DNA of 64,000 bases from Bacillota bacterium (GTDB taxonomy: Bacteria > Bacillota > Clostridia > Clostridiales > Clostridiaceae), in contig JAJXWH010000019.1 of NCBI GenBank assembly GCA_021781745.1, forward strand, positions 1-64,000, written 5' to 3'. The first letter of the stretch is position 1. Each line of letters starts with the position of its first letter. Made by a program: the position numbers and the translations under genes. The notes under the pieces are model-generated. The model was not told where the DNA came from, did not search any database, and worked only from the letters and a program-made list of their open reading frames with translations. Below, piece by piece: positions 18,640-29,794 of the stretch.

Positions 18640-18908
18640 TTACTTATTCCTCCTTTCCCAATCCTTAAATATTATACCATATGTGCTTATGTTTAAATCA
18701 TCAAGGTAACTAAAATATTATTTTAATTCAAAATTAAAATCTATTAATTAAAATAAATTGCTGCATAAATATCCTCTGTAATATTAAAAATAAGCTAGTA
18801 AAACCATACATAAATATGTTAAAGCTATTTTCTACTATGGTAAAATAACTCAATATATGATAATTTAAGATGAATACACTTTTAAATATTAAGATTGGAG
18901 TGAATAAC

Positions 18909-19625
18909 TTGGAAAGATTAGATAAAGTAATTTCTAATTTAGGATATGGAAGCAGAAAAGATGTTAAATCCTTTGCTAAAAAAGGAATTATAGAAGTGGA
19001 TGGTGTGATAATTAAAGATAGTGGATTTCTTGTTGATCCAGAAAAATCAGTTATAAAAGTTAATGGCGAAGAAATATTATACCGTAAATATATATATTTA
19101 ATGATGAATAAACCTGACGGGGTTATATCTGCAACTCATGACAACAAAGATGAAACAGTTATTGATTTGCTAAACTTAGAACATCAAGTATTTGAGCCTT
19201 TTCCAGTGGGAAGACTGGATAAAGATACTGTCGGTTTATTATTATTAACTAATGATGGTGAGCTTAATCACAGATTAATTTCACCAAAATGGCATGTTGA
19301 TAAGGTATATTATGCTGAGATTAATAAAAAAGTTGACGAGAACGATATAAAAGCATTTAAAAATGGAATCACTCTAGATGATGGATATAAATGTCTAGAA
19401 GCAAAACTTGAAATATTATCTAGCAGCGATGAAGGATCAGAAGTTAGAATAACTATACAAGAAGGTAAATATCATCAGGTAAAAAGAATGTTTGAAGCCG
19501 TTGAGAAAAAAGTTATGTATCTTAAGAGAGAAGAATTCGGAGGTCTTTTATTAGATCCAGATTTAGAAGAAGGCGAATATAGAGAATTGACAAACGAAGA
19601 ATTAAGCCTTTTAAAGAGTTATTAA
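18909..19625 (+). CDS. 16S rRNA pseudouridine synthase, RsuA/RluB family
   Basis: A 238-aa enzyme isomerising uridine in rRNA. An S4 RNA-binding domain (1-60, ERLDKVISNLGYGSRKDVKS) is followed by the catalytic domain with GRLDKDTVGLLLLTNDG (about 100-116). The Asp of RLD is the nucleophile, and EGKYHQVKRMF is near the C-terminus. Length and motifs fit RsuA (U516) best; RluB/RluE specificity cannot be excluded. The start is the TTG at 18909, 7 nt after GGAGTG; an upstream ATG lacks a ribosome binding site and adds unrelated residues. Monocistronic, with a terminator at 19796-19827. Confidence 0.9.
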   Translation: MERLDKVISNLGYGSRKDVKSFAKKGIIEVDGVIIKDSGFLVDPEKSVIKVNGEEILYRKYIYLMMNKPDGVISATHDNKDETVIDLLNLEHQVFEPFPVGRLDKDTVGLLLLTNDGELNHRLISPKWHVDKVYYAEINKKVDENDIKAFKNGITLDDGYKCLEAKLEILSSSDEGSEVRITIQEGKYHQVKRMFEAVEKKVMYLKREEFGGLLLDPDLEEGEYRELTNEELSLLKSY

Positions 19626-19795
19626 CGAATATTAAGTCATTTTGCAATAAAATCATTCATTTCTTCCAAAAATATTCACATTTTTTATTAAATTACTTGC
19701 ATTATAAATAATAATACCCTATAATATTCTTGCAAGGATAAATAAAAGGAATATATAGCCCCCTTTTTATTTATTGCTTATTGCTTATTGCTAAA

Positions 19796-19834
19796 GCGCA
19801 ACCTAGCCCCAAGGGTTGCGTTTTTTATTGCCCA
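19796..19834 (+). terminator. Terminator after the pseudouridine synthase gene
   Basis: The GC-rich hairpin CGCAACC...GGGTTGCG is followed by TTTTTTATT. It lies 170 nt after the stop codon. The sequence between is AT-rich with TTATTGCTTATTGC repeats and no ORF. Confidence 0.85.
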
Positions 19835-19918
19835 AATTGAAAACATTTACTCCAACATGCGAATAATAATTAAATCATATTTTAGATTATAAATTTTAAA
19901 ATAATAACAAATAGTAAA

Positions 19919-19975
19919 AACTGAATTTTAAAAAATCATAACCTTAAAATTATGATTTTTTTAATTCAGTTTTCT
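19919..19975. terminator. Bidirectional terminator between convergent genes
   Basis: A long hairpin (AACTGAATT... / ...AATTCAGTT, inner arms AAATCATAA / TTATGATTT) has A tracts on its left and T tracts on its right. It therefore serves both the plus-strand pseudouridine synthase and the minus-strand transglycosylase. Confidence 0.85.
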
Positions 19976-20033
19976 TACTTTTTATAATATTTATAAAGTC
20001 ATCTGCTTATAAATGTTTTGAATAAAGAATATT

Positions 20034-20846
20034 CTAAAATCCATTTTTATAATATCCCATTACTTTCGGAACATAATTCTGAGTTTCTAACGGCATTTTA
20101 TATAAGTCACCTGCTGATGAAACGCCTCTTCTCTGCATAGTTCCAGATCCTCCGTTATAAGCCATAAGAGCCATTTCTACATTTCCATTATATTGATTTA
20201 AATATTCTTTAAGTAATTTTGCTCCACCATCGACATTTTGATTTATATCATATCTGTCTGTGATCCCTAAACTATCAAAGTTTTCTGGCATGATTTGCAT
20301 TAACCCAGCTGCTCCCATACCTGATGCTGAATTTGGATCAAAGTCAGATTCTTGTTTTATTACAGCTAGTAATAAGTTTGAATCTACTCCATATTTTTTT
20401 GCTGCACTATTTACAGCGCTATATATTTTCTCCATATCAGCACCACTTTTTTTATTAAAAGATCCTGAATTATTTGAAAAATTAATATATCTATTATTTA
20501 AAATCATCGGAATATCTTCTAATTTTTGTCCCGCTGTATATATTTGAATTGCTTTTGCAAGCTCACTTGTATTTATAACATTTTTAGTTTTAAGATCTTT
20601 AGCGTTTTCTACAGCTTTATTATCAGGTTCGTTTTTAGAATTTTTTAATGCTTCAGCAGTATTTTCACTAGATTTTTTTGATGATTCCATCAAATTTTGC
20701 ATAACTAACTGAAATGCCAAGTTTGATTCGTCACTAACAGTACTATCCGCACCAGAATCCGAATCATTTGTTACTTGTCCATTCCCCATTAGGTTCATTG
20801 CTAATAGTTGTTCATTTGAAATATTATTTAAACCATCTATAGCCAT
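20034..20846 (-). CDS. Lytic transglycosylase domain protein (SLT, GH23 fold)
   Basis: A 270-aa protein. The C-terminal SLT domain (about 140-270) has the catalytic Glu in AVIKQESDFDPNSASGMGAAGLMQIMP, then DINQNVDGGAKLL, and ALMAYNGG. It cleaves the MurNAc-GlcNAc bond of peptidoglycan with 1,6-anhydro ring formation. The first 140 residues are Asn/Ser/Asp-rich linker with a Gln/Leu helix. There is no signal peptide, which is odd for a wall enzyme; similar leaderless SLT proteins are known in Bacillus. AGGAAGG precedes the ATG. It follows the triple-tyrosine protein by 54 nt, presumably in one operon. Confidence 0.9.
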   Translation of the reverse strand: MAIDGLNNISNEQLLAMNLMGNGQVTNDSDSGADSTVSDESNLAFQLVMQNLMESSKKSSENTAEALKNSKNEPDNKAVENAKDLKTKNVINTSELAKAIQIYTAGQKLEDIPMILNNRYINFSNNSGSFNKKSGADMEKIYSAVNSAAKKYGVDSNLLLAVIKQESDFDPNSASGMGAAGLMQIMPENFDSLGITDRYDINQNVDGGAKLLKEYLNQYNGNVEMALMAYNGGSGTMQRRGVSSAGDLYKMPLETQNYVPKVMGYYKNGF

Positions 20847-20900
20847 TTTAAATAACCTTCCTCCATAATTTATCTTAAGTTTATTTTCGAACTATTTTTC

Positions 20901-23285
20901 TTAATCTTTAACGAAAAATGTTATTTCATCATAATCTTCATAACTAACTTTTTTATAATAGCTCTTTGCTAATGCTAAAATTTTATATTTCCCTTTAGTG
21001 AATGGTATAAAGCTATAGTAATTCTTTCTACTATAAGTCTGTACGCTTTTCCACTCATTATTCTCCATTAAATAAAATTCATAGCACACATCCTTTCCCC
21101 CTCTGCTTATAACTTCAAAGGTTAACTCTTCATTCACTCTACCCTCTAATTTATTTCCAATTATTTTAGTATCTATTACTGAAGAAGCTTCACTTACGTA
21201 TAAACTTATTTGTTTCTTTGAATCATATTCACCTGTGCACTTTACATTTTTTGCATAAAATTCAACTGTATACTTACCCGCAATTTTAGGTATAATTCTT
21301 AATTTCTTATTTTTTGAGAAACCAGTTTGTTCAACTGTATGTCCATTAATTTTGGTTTCATACTTAACTAAGACATTTTGAGTATTTTGAACAATGCATT
21401 CGAACTCTATAGCATCTCCAACTAAATAAGCCTCTTTATAAGGGAAAATTATATAATCTATCTCACCCGGTAAGTATTCCATTGCCTTTAAATATATAAA
21501 TGTATGAGCATCATGCTGCTTATTGGAATACTTGTCTTTAATCATTACCTCTACTTCATATTCACCAGCCTGCTTAGGTATAAAATTAATCCAATTAGAT
21601 TTATTATAAGCTACATCCTCTAATTTTCTATTATCTTTTCTAATTATAAATGCATACTGAAGCTGTGTTCCTCCCTCACCATTTATCATTACGTTAACGG
21701 GTTCACCAACTATAATTTTCTTCTCCTTATCAATTACTATATCTAAAATTTTTACCGGTTTCTTCCCCTTCTTTTCAATTGTAAACGCAATTTTTTTGGT
21801 ATCCTCATACTCACATTTGTAATTTATGTCTTTAACATATAATATTATTTCATATTCTCCGGCTTCCATAGGCTTCCAAAAAAAATCACTTTTTTCAGTA
21901 TAACCAGTATCCTCTTCAATAGGACCCTTTACTTTATATTTATATAGTAAACTTTTCCCTCCTTGCACTTCTGAAGTAAATTTTATTTCAGTTTCACTAG
22001 CTTGAGGAGAATTCAAATCAGCTACAAAACTATTAATCTTAATATCCTTATAAGGCTTAACATTATATACTAAAACAGCCCTATCATCGTATTGTTTATT
22101 TGATAATATGCTCTTTACAAGGCACAAAATTCTGTAACTTCCAACCTCCATTTCCTTATAATAAACATCATTTTTTGTAGAATAATCTTGTATGCAAACT
22201 GACCTTCCATCCTTGTAAATCTTATAAAATTTATATAAAACTACCATCTCATCTTTTTCTATTTGCTCTGTTTTAATGTTAGTCTCTACTTCAAATTCAA
22301 GTTTTTCTCCAACTATTAAAGATTTACTTAAGCATTTAAAATTTGTTATTTCTACTTTACTAATATTTTTAACATTTACTTTTATAGTCCTATAATCCTC
22401 AAAACTTTCAGCAGACTCCATTCTCTTACATTGAATTAAAAACTCTTTCTCTCCTGCTTCAGTAGCTGTATATTTCAGAGTATTACTTCTATCATAATCT
22501 CTAACTATATTCCACTCATCTCTTTTTCTTATGTAAAATCTATATAAATTCACATTCTCATTTTTAGCTTTTACTTCTATAGAACACTTTTCTCCAACTG
22601 TAATTTCCTTCTTATCAATTAAAATATCATTTATAAGACACAATTCATTTTCACTATTGTTGACTAAGTCTCCCTTTGATACTAGCTCACCATTTTTTAA
22701 TATTGCTTCATTAAATATAAAATTTGAATTATATTCTCCAATTAATTTTTCTTCAGTTTCTGTAACATCTATCTTATATTCATTATCAGAAAGAGCTATT
22801 TCTTTTTGAACATCATCATTTTTTACCAAGATCTTTTTTTCAGTATCTGAAATATCTTTAACATCTAGAAATACTACTTTTTCTTCTGAATTGCTTAGTG
22901 CATCTTTAAATTCTACATTAAGTTCATTCTCACTCATAAATTTTTCACCAGTTGTTTCTTCAATTACAGAGTTATCACTCTCATCCTTAACTATAGCGTA
23001 GCCCTCTTTAGCTAAATAATCTAAAGACTTTTTCCCATCCTTTTCTCTAGCTTGAACCATAACCATATACTCTCCTTCCATTTTAGGTTTCCACACGCAC
23101 TTATTTTCCTCTGAAAATTCTTGAATAGTGTTCCATACTCCACCCTTACCAACTATAAATTTATATTCTAAACTTTCTGCTCCTCTATTATCTATTTTAC
23201 TTAATATATTTATTTCTGTCCCAATTCTTTGTGGCGTTTGTTTATCAAAAATTATCTCAACATATTTCAACTGAAGTTTCTCCAT
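20901..23285 (-). CDS. Multi-repeat Ig-like 'triple tyrosine motif' (Y_Y_Y) protein
   Basis: A 794-aa protein made of about seven to eight repeats of 85-100 residues. Each has the pattern Y-x-F/Y-y-hydrophobic...x(W/S)x..Y-S-xx-N..., then P-xx-A/E-G-x-Y-x-h, then S-x-x-x-Y-D/E-D. This resembles Y_Y_Y/Ig-like beta-sandwich domains that bind ligands or carbohydrates at cell surfaces. I set the start at 23285, with AGGAG 11 nt upstream; a longer start would add residues covering that site. No signal peptide or anchor is seen, yet the domains are typical of exported proteins. Followed by the SLT gene. Function unknown beyond probable wall association. Confidence 0.8.
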   Translation of the reverse strand: MEKLQLKYVEIIFDKQTPQRIGTEINILSKIDNRGAESLEYKFIVGKGGVWNTIQEFSEENKCVWKPKMEGEYMVMVQAREKDGKKSLDYLAKEGYAIVKDESDNSVIEETTGEKFMSENELNVEFKDALSNSEEKVVFLDVKDISDTEKKILVKNDDVQKEIALSDNEYKIDVTETEEKLIGEYNSNFIFNEAILKNGELVSKGDLVNNSENELCLINDILIDKKEITVGEKCSIEVKAKNENVNLYRFYIRKRDEWNIVRDYDRSNTLKYTATEAGEKEFLIQCKRMESAESFEDYRTIKVNVKNISKVEITNFKCLSKSLIVGEKLEFEVETNIKTEQIEKDEMVVLYKFYKIYKDGRSVCIQDYSTKNDVYYKEMEVGSYRILCLVKSILSNKQYDDRAVLVYNVKPYKDIKINSFVADLNSPQASETEIKFTSEVQGGKSLLYKYKVKGPIEEDTGYTEKSDFFWKPMEAGEYEIILYVKDINYKCEYEDTKKIAFTIEKKGKKPVKILDIVIDKEKKIIVGEPVNVMINGEGGTQLQYAFIIRKDNRKLEDVAYNKSNWINFIPKQAGEYEVEVMIKDKYSNKQHDAHTFIYLKAMEYLPGEIDYIIFPYKEAYLVGDAIEFECIVQNTQNVLVKYETKINGHTVEQTGFSKNKKLRIIPKIAGKYTVEFYAKNVKCTGEYDSKKQISLYVSEASSVIDTKIIGNKLEGRVNEELTFEVISRGGKDVCYEFYLMENNEWKSVQTYSRKNYYSFIPFTKGKYKILALAKSYYKKVSYEDYDEITFFVKD

Positions 23286-23473
23286 AAAAACCCATACTCC
23301 TTTCACTATGCTTCCCAAACAAATCCCTATTATTATATTATACTTTTATTCCATTATTTGTAAATAACTTCAGCTGATTTTTATTTTGATTATAGCATAT
23401 TTCTTTTAAGAAACTCATATATATATGGCAATTTTTTATTGGTAATATGAGGTTTTATAATTAATATTGAGTA

Positions 23474-23503
23474 CAAAAAAAGAAGCTCCAATATTAAGCT
23501 TCT
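23474..23503 (-). terminator. Terminator after the DUF188 gene
   Basis: The hairpin AGAAGCT / AGCTTCT is followed on the minus strand by TTTTTTTG, 7 nt past the stop codon. Confidence 0.85.
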
Positions 23504-23509
23504 AAAATA

Positions 23510-23941
23510 TTAACTCCTTATGAGTTTTATTAAGTTTTTTTCCAATCTCAAATCATCTTCTTCTGTTCTTTTTTTAGGATTTACAGTTCTTCCTCCGCTT
23601 TTCCTAATCTTTTGAGAAATATGCCTTTCTTCTAATAATCTATCGATATTTTTTTCATCATATATGAAACCCTTAGGATTTATAACTTTTGCTTTTTTTG
23701 ATAAACATATTGCAGCCACACCATAATCTTGTGATACAATTATATCTCCACTTTTAGTCTCATTCATCACATACATATCCACACTTTGAAATCCACTATC
23801 TACAATCCTAACTTCACTATAATTACTTTGAATAAAATGATTAATATCACAATAAATTGTTATTGGAATCTCATATTCTTTTCCTACTTTTTCAATAATA
23901 GAGATGCCAGGACAGGCATCTCCATCAATTATTATTTTCAT
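23510..23941 (-). CDS. YaiI/YqxD family protein (DUF188)
   Basis: A 143-aa PIN-like fold protein with the family hallmarks: IDGDACP near the N-terminus (residues 4-10), SGFQSVDMYV, GDIIVSQDYGVAA (about 65-77), NPKGFIYDEKNID, and a final SGGRTVNPKKRTEEDD. The acidic residues suggest a metal-dependent nuclease site, but no activity is proven for the family. It starts 6 nt after the pgi stop, has little ribosome binding site of its own, and is likely translated by coupling with pgi. Confidence 0.9.
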   Translation of the reverse strand: MKIIIDGDACPGISIIEKVGKEYEIPITIYCDINHFIQSNYSEVRIVDSGFQSVDMYVMNETKSGDIIVSQDYGVAAICLSKKAKVINPKGFIYDEKNIDRLLEERHISQKIRKSGGRTVNPKKRTEEDDLRLEKNLIKLIRS

Positions 23942-23947
23942 ATTTAA

Positions 23948-25297
23948 TTAAAGTCTCTTTTCTAGTTCTGCCTTGATATCTTCATATCCTGGCTTTCCTA
24001 ATAAGGCAAACATGTTTTTCTTGTATGCTTCAACTCCTGGTTGATCAAATGGATTTATACCTAATAGGTGCCCACTGATTCCACAAGCTTTTTCGAAGAA
24101 GTAAACCATATATCCAAAGTAATATGCTGAAATTTCAGGTACATTTAATACCATGTTTGGTACTCCACCATCATTATGAGCTAATAGAGTTCCTTGGAAT
24201 GCCTTCTTATTAACGAAATCCATAGTTTTTCCAGCCAAGAAATTTAATCCATCTAAATCACTATCTGCTTCTTCTATGTTGATTTCATATTTTGCTTTTT
24301 CAACATTTATAACTGTTTCAAAAAGTATTCTTCTTCCATCTTGGATATATTGTCCCATTGAGTGAAGGTCAGTTGAAAAATCTACTGCAGCAGGAAATAG
24401 CCCTTTTTGATCTTTCCCTTCAGATTCTCCATATAATTGCTTCCACCATTCATTAAAGTAATGAAGAGATGGTTCATAGTTTACCAATACTTCAATTGAT
24501 TTTCCTTTATTGTATAATGCATTTCTAACCGCAGCATATTTATAAGCATCATTTTCCTTAAGAGATGGATTTGAATAAACTTCTCTTGCATCTGCAGCAC
24601 CTTTCATCATTTCATCTATATCTATTCCAGCAGCAGCTATTGGTAATAATCCAACTGCTGTTAATACTGAAAATCTTCCTCCAACATCATCTGGAACTAC
24701 AAAGCTTTCATATCCTTCAGCATCAGCTAATGTTTTTAGTGCTCCCCTAGCTTTATCAGTTGTAGCATATATTCTCTTTCTAGCTTCGTCTACTCCATAT
24801 TTATTTTCTAAGTATGTTCTTAAAACTCTAAATGCAATTGCAGGTTCTGTAGTAGTTCCTGATTTTGAAATTACATTTATACTTATATCTTTTCCTTCAA
24901 CTGCTTGTAAAAGTTCTGCCATGTATGATGAACTAATATTGTTTCCTACATAAAAAATCTTAGGCGCTTTTCTTTTATCGCTATCTAATGCATTATGAAA
25001 ATTACTTGTTAGCATTTCAATAGCCGCTCTAGCTCCTAAATATGATCCACCTATTCCAATTACTATTAAAGCATCTGAATCTGATTGAATTTTCTCAGCT
25101 GCTTTTTTTATTCTAGCAAATTCATCTTTATCATAATTTACTGGAAGATCAATCCACCCTAAAAAGTCATTTCCTGCTCCTGTTTTATTGTGTAACTTAT
25201 CATGAGCACTTTTAACCATTTCTTCCATATAATCAACTTCAGTTAGGTTTAAATAAGGTGCAACTTTTGATAAATCTAACGATATACTTTTACTCAT
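23948..25297 (-). CDS. pgi: Glucose-6-phosphate isomerase
   Basis: This enzyme interconverts glucose-6-phosphate and fructose-6-phosphate in glycolysis. The 449 aa is the usual length of the Firmicutes form. Visible signatures are [12 protein letters not shown] (about 80-91), the sugar-phosphate loop [10 protein letters not shown] (about 143-152), [13 protein letters not shown] (about 208), catalytic Glu in [13 protein letters not shown] (about 283-295), and [12 protein letters not shown] with the catalytic Lys near the C-terminus. AGGAGG precedes the ATG. It is cotranscribed with the DUF188 gene. The 305-bp gap to its right holds only a terminator for the next gene and AT-rich promoter sequence. 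Confidence 0.97.
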   Translation of the reverse strand: MSKSISLDLSKVAPYLNLTEVDYMEEMVKSAHDKLHNKTGAGNDFLGWIDLPVNYDKDEFARIKKAAEKIQSDSDALIVIGIGGSYLGARAAIEMLTSNFHNALDSDKRKAPKIFYVGNNISSSYMAELLQAVEGKDISINVISKSGTTTEPAIAFRVLRTYLENKYGVDEARKRIYATTDKARGALKTLADAEGYESFVVPDDVGGRFSVLTAVGLLPIAAAGIDIDEMMKGAADAREVYSNPSLKENDAYKYAAVRNALYNKGKSIEVLVNYEPSLHYFNEWWKQLYGESEGKDQKGLFPAAVDFSTDLHSMGQYIQDGRRILFETVINVEKAKYEINIEEADSDLDGLNFLAGKTMDFVNKKAFQGTLLAHNDGGVPNMVLNVPEISAYYFGYMVYFFEKACGISGHLLGINPFDQPGVEAYKKNMFALLGKPGYEDIKAELEKRL

Positions 25298-25538
25298 TTT
25301 CTTATCCTACCTCCATACATAAATCTTAATTATAAATCTATCTTATTATATCACAAAATATCCAAATCATATCTTTACTTTTAGTTTTTTCACAAAAATA
25401 TAACTTTTAACTATATTATTTAGATTATTTTCTAAACTTCCTCCTAAGTTTATTCTTCTATTATTATAAATTAATATACATACTTACTTTATAAGCGTCT
25501 TTAAAATTGTAAATTTATACACACGCTAAATGTCTGAG

Positions 25539-25574
25539 AAAAAAGAGGAATATAAAACATACTCCTCTTTTTTT
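25539..25574 (-). terminator. Terminator after the Cys-rich GX3 protein gene
   Basis: The hairpin AAAAGAGGA...TCCTCTTTTT is followed by a T tract on the minus strand. Confidence 0.8.
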
Positions 25575-25602
25575 ACTATATTATTTTATATAAAACTTGC
25601 TT

Positions 25603-25947
25603 TTAACAGCAAGTACACTTGCAACGACAAACTTTATTTTTCTTTATATATTCTAAAACTTCTTGTTTAGCCTTCTCATATCCATCTTTACAGCCTTCTT
25701 CATATCCTTCAACTTGTCCTTTTTCACGTCCATCATTGAACCCATCACAATATCCATCTCTATAACCTTTATTATAAGCATCTTCTGCAACTTTACCACA
25801 AGGATCAGGGCATTTACGATGGCATTTTGGAGCACATGGAGGAGGTGGACAATGACGAGGCGGACATTTTCTTCTGTTCATGTTACAGCTGCATGGTTCT
25901 TCTGTATTATATTCTCTACATTCTCGGCTATTAATTTCGTTTTCCAT
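25603..25947 (-). CDS. Cys/Pro-rich protein with octameric GX3 repeat
   Basis: A 114-aa protein in three parts. Residues 10-50 hold nine Cys with Pro and His (CPPRHCPPPPCAPKC...). Residues 61-92 hold eight perfect tetrads starting with Gly (GYRD GYCD GFND GREK GQVE GYEE GCKD GYEK). The C-terminus is CRCKCTCC. The GX3 tetrads recall the deca-GX3 motif of Yae1-type proteins, which form tightly packed helices. The 16 Cys suggest metal binding or disulfide cross-linking, as in spore-coat or exosporium proteins; both roles are inference. AAAGGAGAG precedes the ATG. Monocistronic. Confidence 0.8.
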   Translation of the reverse strand: MENEINSRECREYNTEEPCSCNMNRRKCPPRHCPPPPCAPKCHRKCPDPCGKVAEDAYNKGYRDGYCDGFNDGREKGQVEGYEEGCKDGYEKAKQEVLEYIKKNKVCRCKCTCC

Positions 25948-26142
25948 TTTCTTCTCTCCTTTGTAATTTACTACAATATCGTTTGTGGCAATAATCTTTT
26001 TTAAAATATTTAAAAATATTATAATTGGCTAATACTATTTTATGCTGAATCATTATATTTGTTATTAATTATGTAAAAATATCTAGTTTATTTACTCTAT
26101 AACAACTATTAAGTAAAATAAATATATATAACTATAAAAATA

Positions 26143-26189
26143 TAAAAAAACAGCTTATATATTATCTTTTTTAGATAATATATAAGCTG
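26143..26189 (-). terminator. Terminator after guaA
   Basis: A perfect 16-bp palindrome, AGCTTATATATTATCT / AGATAATATATAAGCT, with a 6-nt loop is followed by TTTTTTT on the minus strand. Confidence 0.9.
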
Positions 26190-26239
26190 CTACATTCTTT
26201 ACTAACTTTACTAAATACACTATTTAACAAACTTCATAT

Positions 26240-27781
26240 CTATTCAAATTCTATAGTAGCTGGCGGTTTTCCTGTGCAATCATACATTACACGATTTACA
26301 CCTTTTACTTCATTTACAATTCTAGTTGTTACTTTTCCAAGTAATTCCCATGGAAGCTCTGCTGATTCTGCAGTCATGAAATCACTTGTAGTTACAGCTC
26401 GAAGGGCAATAGCATAATCATATGTTCTTTCATCCCCCATAACACCTACTGAACGCATATTAGTAAGAGCTGCAAAGTACTGGCCAATTTCTTTATCAAT
26501 GCCCGCTTTTGCAATTTCTTCACGATAAATTGCATCTGCTTCTTGAACTATTTTAACTTTTTCAGCTGTTACTTCTCCAATGATACGTATTCCGAGTCCA
26601 GGACCTGGGAAAGGTTGCCTGTATACTAATTTTTCAGGTATACCAAGTTCAAGTCCTGCCTTACGTACTTCATCTTTAAATAATAATCTAAGAGGTTCTA
26701 TTATCTCTTTAAAATCAACATAATCAGGAAGACCTCCAACATTATGATGTGATTTTATAACTGCTGATTTTCCAAGACCACTTTCAATTATATCTGGATA
26801 AATAGTTCCTTGAACTAAGAAATCAACTGCACCTATTTTCTTAGCTTCCTCTTCAAATACTCTGATGAACTCTTCACCAATTATTTTTCTCTTTTGTTCT
26901 GGCTCTTCCACTCCAGCTAACTTTTCATAAAATCTTTCTTGTGCATTTACGCGAATGAAATTCAAGTCATATTGACCATTAGGTCCAAATACTTCTTCAA
27001 CTTCATCTCCTTCATTTTTACGAAGTAATCCATGGTCTACAAATACACATGTTAATTGTTTTCCAACAGCTCTTGAAAGTAATACTGCTGCAACAGATGA
27101 ATCAACTCCTCCTGATAATGCACATAACACTTTACCATTCCCAACTTTTTCACGAACTTCTTCAATTGTCTTTTCAACAAATGAATCCATTTTCCAATCT
27201 CCAGAACATCCACAAATATCATATACAAAATTTGAAAACATCTTTGTTCCTTCTTGTGTATGCATTACTTCTGGATGAAATTGAACTGCATATAGATTTT
27301 TTTCTTCACATTCCATACCTGCAACTGGACATACTGGGGTATTTGCTACTATTTTAAAACCTTCTGGTGCTTTTTCTATGTAATCTGTATGACTCATCCA
27401 GCAAATTGTAGATGGTGATACACCTTTAAAAATTTTTGATTCTACGTTAACATCAACTTTTGTCTTCCCATATTCACTTACAGGAGCTGTTGCAACTTTT
27501 CCTCCAAGAATATGTGACATTAATTGTGAACCATAGCATATTCCAAGTATAGGAATTCCAGCTTCTAATAATTCTTCATCACACAAAGCAGAACCTTCAC
27601 CATATACACTATTAGGCCCACCTGTAAATATTATTCCCTTTGGATTCATTTCTTTTATTTTATCAACACTTAAAGTATGTGGATGAACTTCACAATATAC
27701 ATTGCATTCTCTAACTCTTCTAGAAATCAATTGATTATATTGTCCGCCGAAATCAATAACTAAAATTAATTCTTTATTCAT
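26240..27781 (-). CDS. guaA: GMP synthase (glutamine-hydrolysing)
   Basis: This enzyme converts XMP, ATP and glutamine to GMP. 513 aa is typical. Class I amidotransferase domain (1-190): the nucleophile Cys lies in GICYGSQ (about 80) and the His/Glu pair in QFHPEV (about 167). ATP pyrophosphatase domain: the P loop is LSGGVDSSV (about 219-227). The C-terminal dimerisation domain has [13 protein letters not shown] and [19 protein letters not shown] at the end. AGGAGG precedes the ATG. It follows guaB by 195 nt with a hairpin between. It has no riboswitch of its own, so it probably depends on guaB-operon read-through or a separate promoter. Confidence 0.98.
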   Translation of the reverse strand: MNKELILVIDFGGQYNQLISRRVRECNVYCEVHPHTLSVDKIKEMNPKGIIFTGGPNSVYGEGSALCDEELLEAGIPILGICYGSQLMSHILGGKVATAPVSEYGKTKVDVNVESKIFKGVSPSTICWMSHTDYIEKAPEGFKIVANTPVCPVAGMECEEKNLYAVQFHPEVMHTQEGTKMFSNFVYDICGCSGDWKMDSFVEKTIEEVREKVGNGKVLCALSGGVDSSVAAVLLSRAVGKQLTCVFVDHGLLRKNEGDEVEEVFGPNGQYDLNFIRVNAQERFYEKLAGVEEPEQKRKIIGEEFIRVFEEEAKKIGAVDFLVQGTIYPDIIESGLGKSAVIKSHHNVGGLPDYVDFKEIIEPLRLLFKDEVRKAGLELGIPEKLVYRQPFPGPGLGIRIIGEVTAEKVKIVQEADAIYREEIAKAGIDKEIGQYFAALTNMRSVGVMGDERTYDYAIALRAVTTSDFMTAESAELPWELLGKVTTRIVNEVKGVNRVMYDCTGKPPATIEFE

Positions 27782-27924
27782 GGTTTCCTCCTAAACTGTT
27801 CTTATAGTTTCTATTATCAACTAAATAAATCTTTTTATCAATAAATTATGACAATTTTCACCGAAAAATTTATAAATATTAATATTAAAAGCCTCAAATA
27901 ATTATTACTTAAATAAATTAAGTA

Positions 27925-27972
27925 ATGCACAGTTCACATAATTGGTAATCTTTATGATAGTGAACTGTGCAT
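27925..27972. terminator. Hairpin between guaB and guaA
   Basis: A perfect 13-bp stem, ATGCACAGTTCAC / GTGAACTGTGCAT, has a 22-nt loop. The T-rich tail is on the plus side (TTTTATT), while on the coding (minus) side the tail is only TACTTAATTTATT. Termination of guaB transcripts may therefore be partial, letting guaA be cotranscribed. Confidence 0.6.
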
Positions 27973-27976
27973 TTTA

Positions 27977-29473
<1,497 letters not shown>

Positions 29474-29511
29474 CTATTATAAATGATTTATTTCCTGCAT
29501 TATTTATATAT

Positions 29512-29551
29512 AAAAAAAGCACATTAACTCCAAAAGTGATGTTAATATGCT
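29512..29551 (-). terminator. Riboswitch-controlled terminator before guaB
   Basis: The stem AGCATATTAAC... / GTTAATGTGCT (minus strand) is followed by TTTTTTTA. The sequence ATCACTT in its 5' arm and loop (29534-29540 as AAGTGAT on plus) can instead pair with AAGTGAT from the 3' strand of the aptamer P1 (29582-29588). That is a classic antiterminator alternative. Confidence 0.8.
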
Positions 29552-29581
29552 AGTAATAGTTTCAATTTAGCGTATAACAAA

Positions 29582-29650
29582 ATCACTTATAGTCGGAATT
29601 TTACGGTTTCCGGTAGATACTCCCTGCCATATCCAGGGTATATACAAGTT
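29582..29650 (-). promoter_or_regulatory. Guanine riboswitch (purine aptamer)
   Basis: On the minus strand the segment reads P1, then TATATACCCTGGATATGGCAGGGAGTATCTACCGG in two parts (P2 stem CCCTG/CAGGG and the conserved TATCTACC), P3 CCGGAAACCGTAAAATTCCG, then ACTATAAGT closing P1. The specificity nucleotide in CCGACTAT is C, as in xpt-type guanine aptamers, rather than the U of adenine aptamers. Guanine binding would stabilise P1, free the terminator and reduce guaB expression. Confidence 0.92.
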
Positions 29651-29680
29651 TTTAAATGTGCTATGTTTTGAATTAAAACT

Positions 29681-29709
29681 ATTATAATGTATGTATAATC
29701 TAAAGTCAA
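29681..29709 (-). promoter_or_regulatory. guaB promoter
   Basis: On the minus strand: TTGACT (29704-29709), a 17-bp spacer and TATAAT (29681-29686), about 30 bp upstream of the aptamer. Confidence 0.85.
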
Positions 29710-29794
29710 TAAATTTGAAATAAAAATTGCATATTTAAATAATAATGTAATTTAATTTTAATTACTTATAAGTTTTTAATTTAAAAATCAACTT

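Noticed and set aside
24565..24750. Leucine-rich plus-strand frame inside pgi (and similar ones inside guaA and the hydrogenase-like gene)
   Set aside because: Antisense shadows of real coding sequence with strange composition and no ribosome binding site.
27782..27976. Search for a second purine riboswitch before guaA
   Set aside because: No TATCTACC-type aptamer core is present, only a perfect hairpin.
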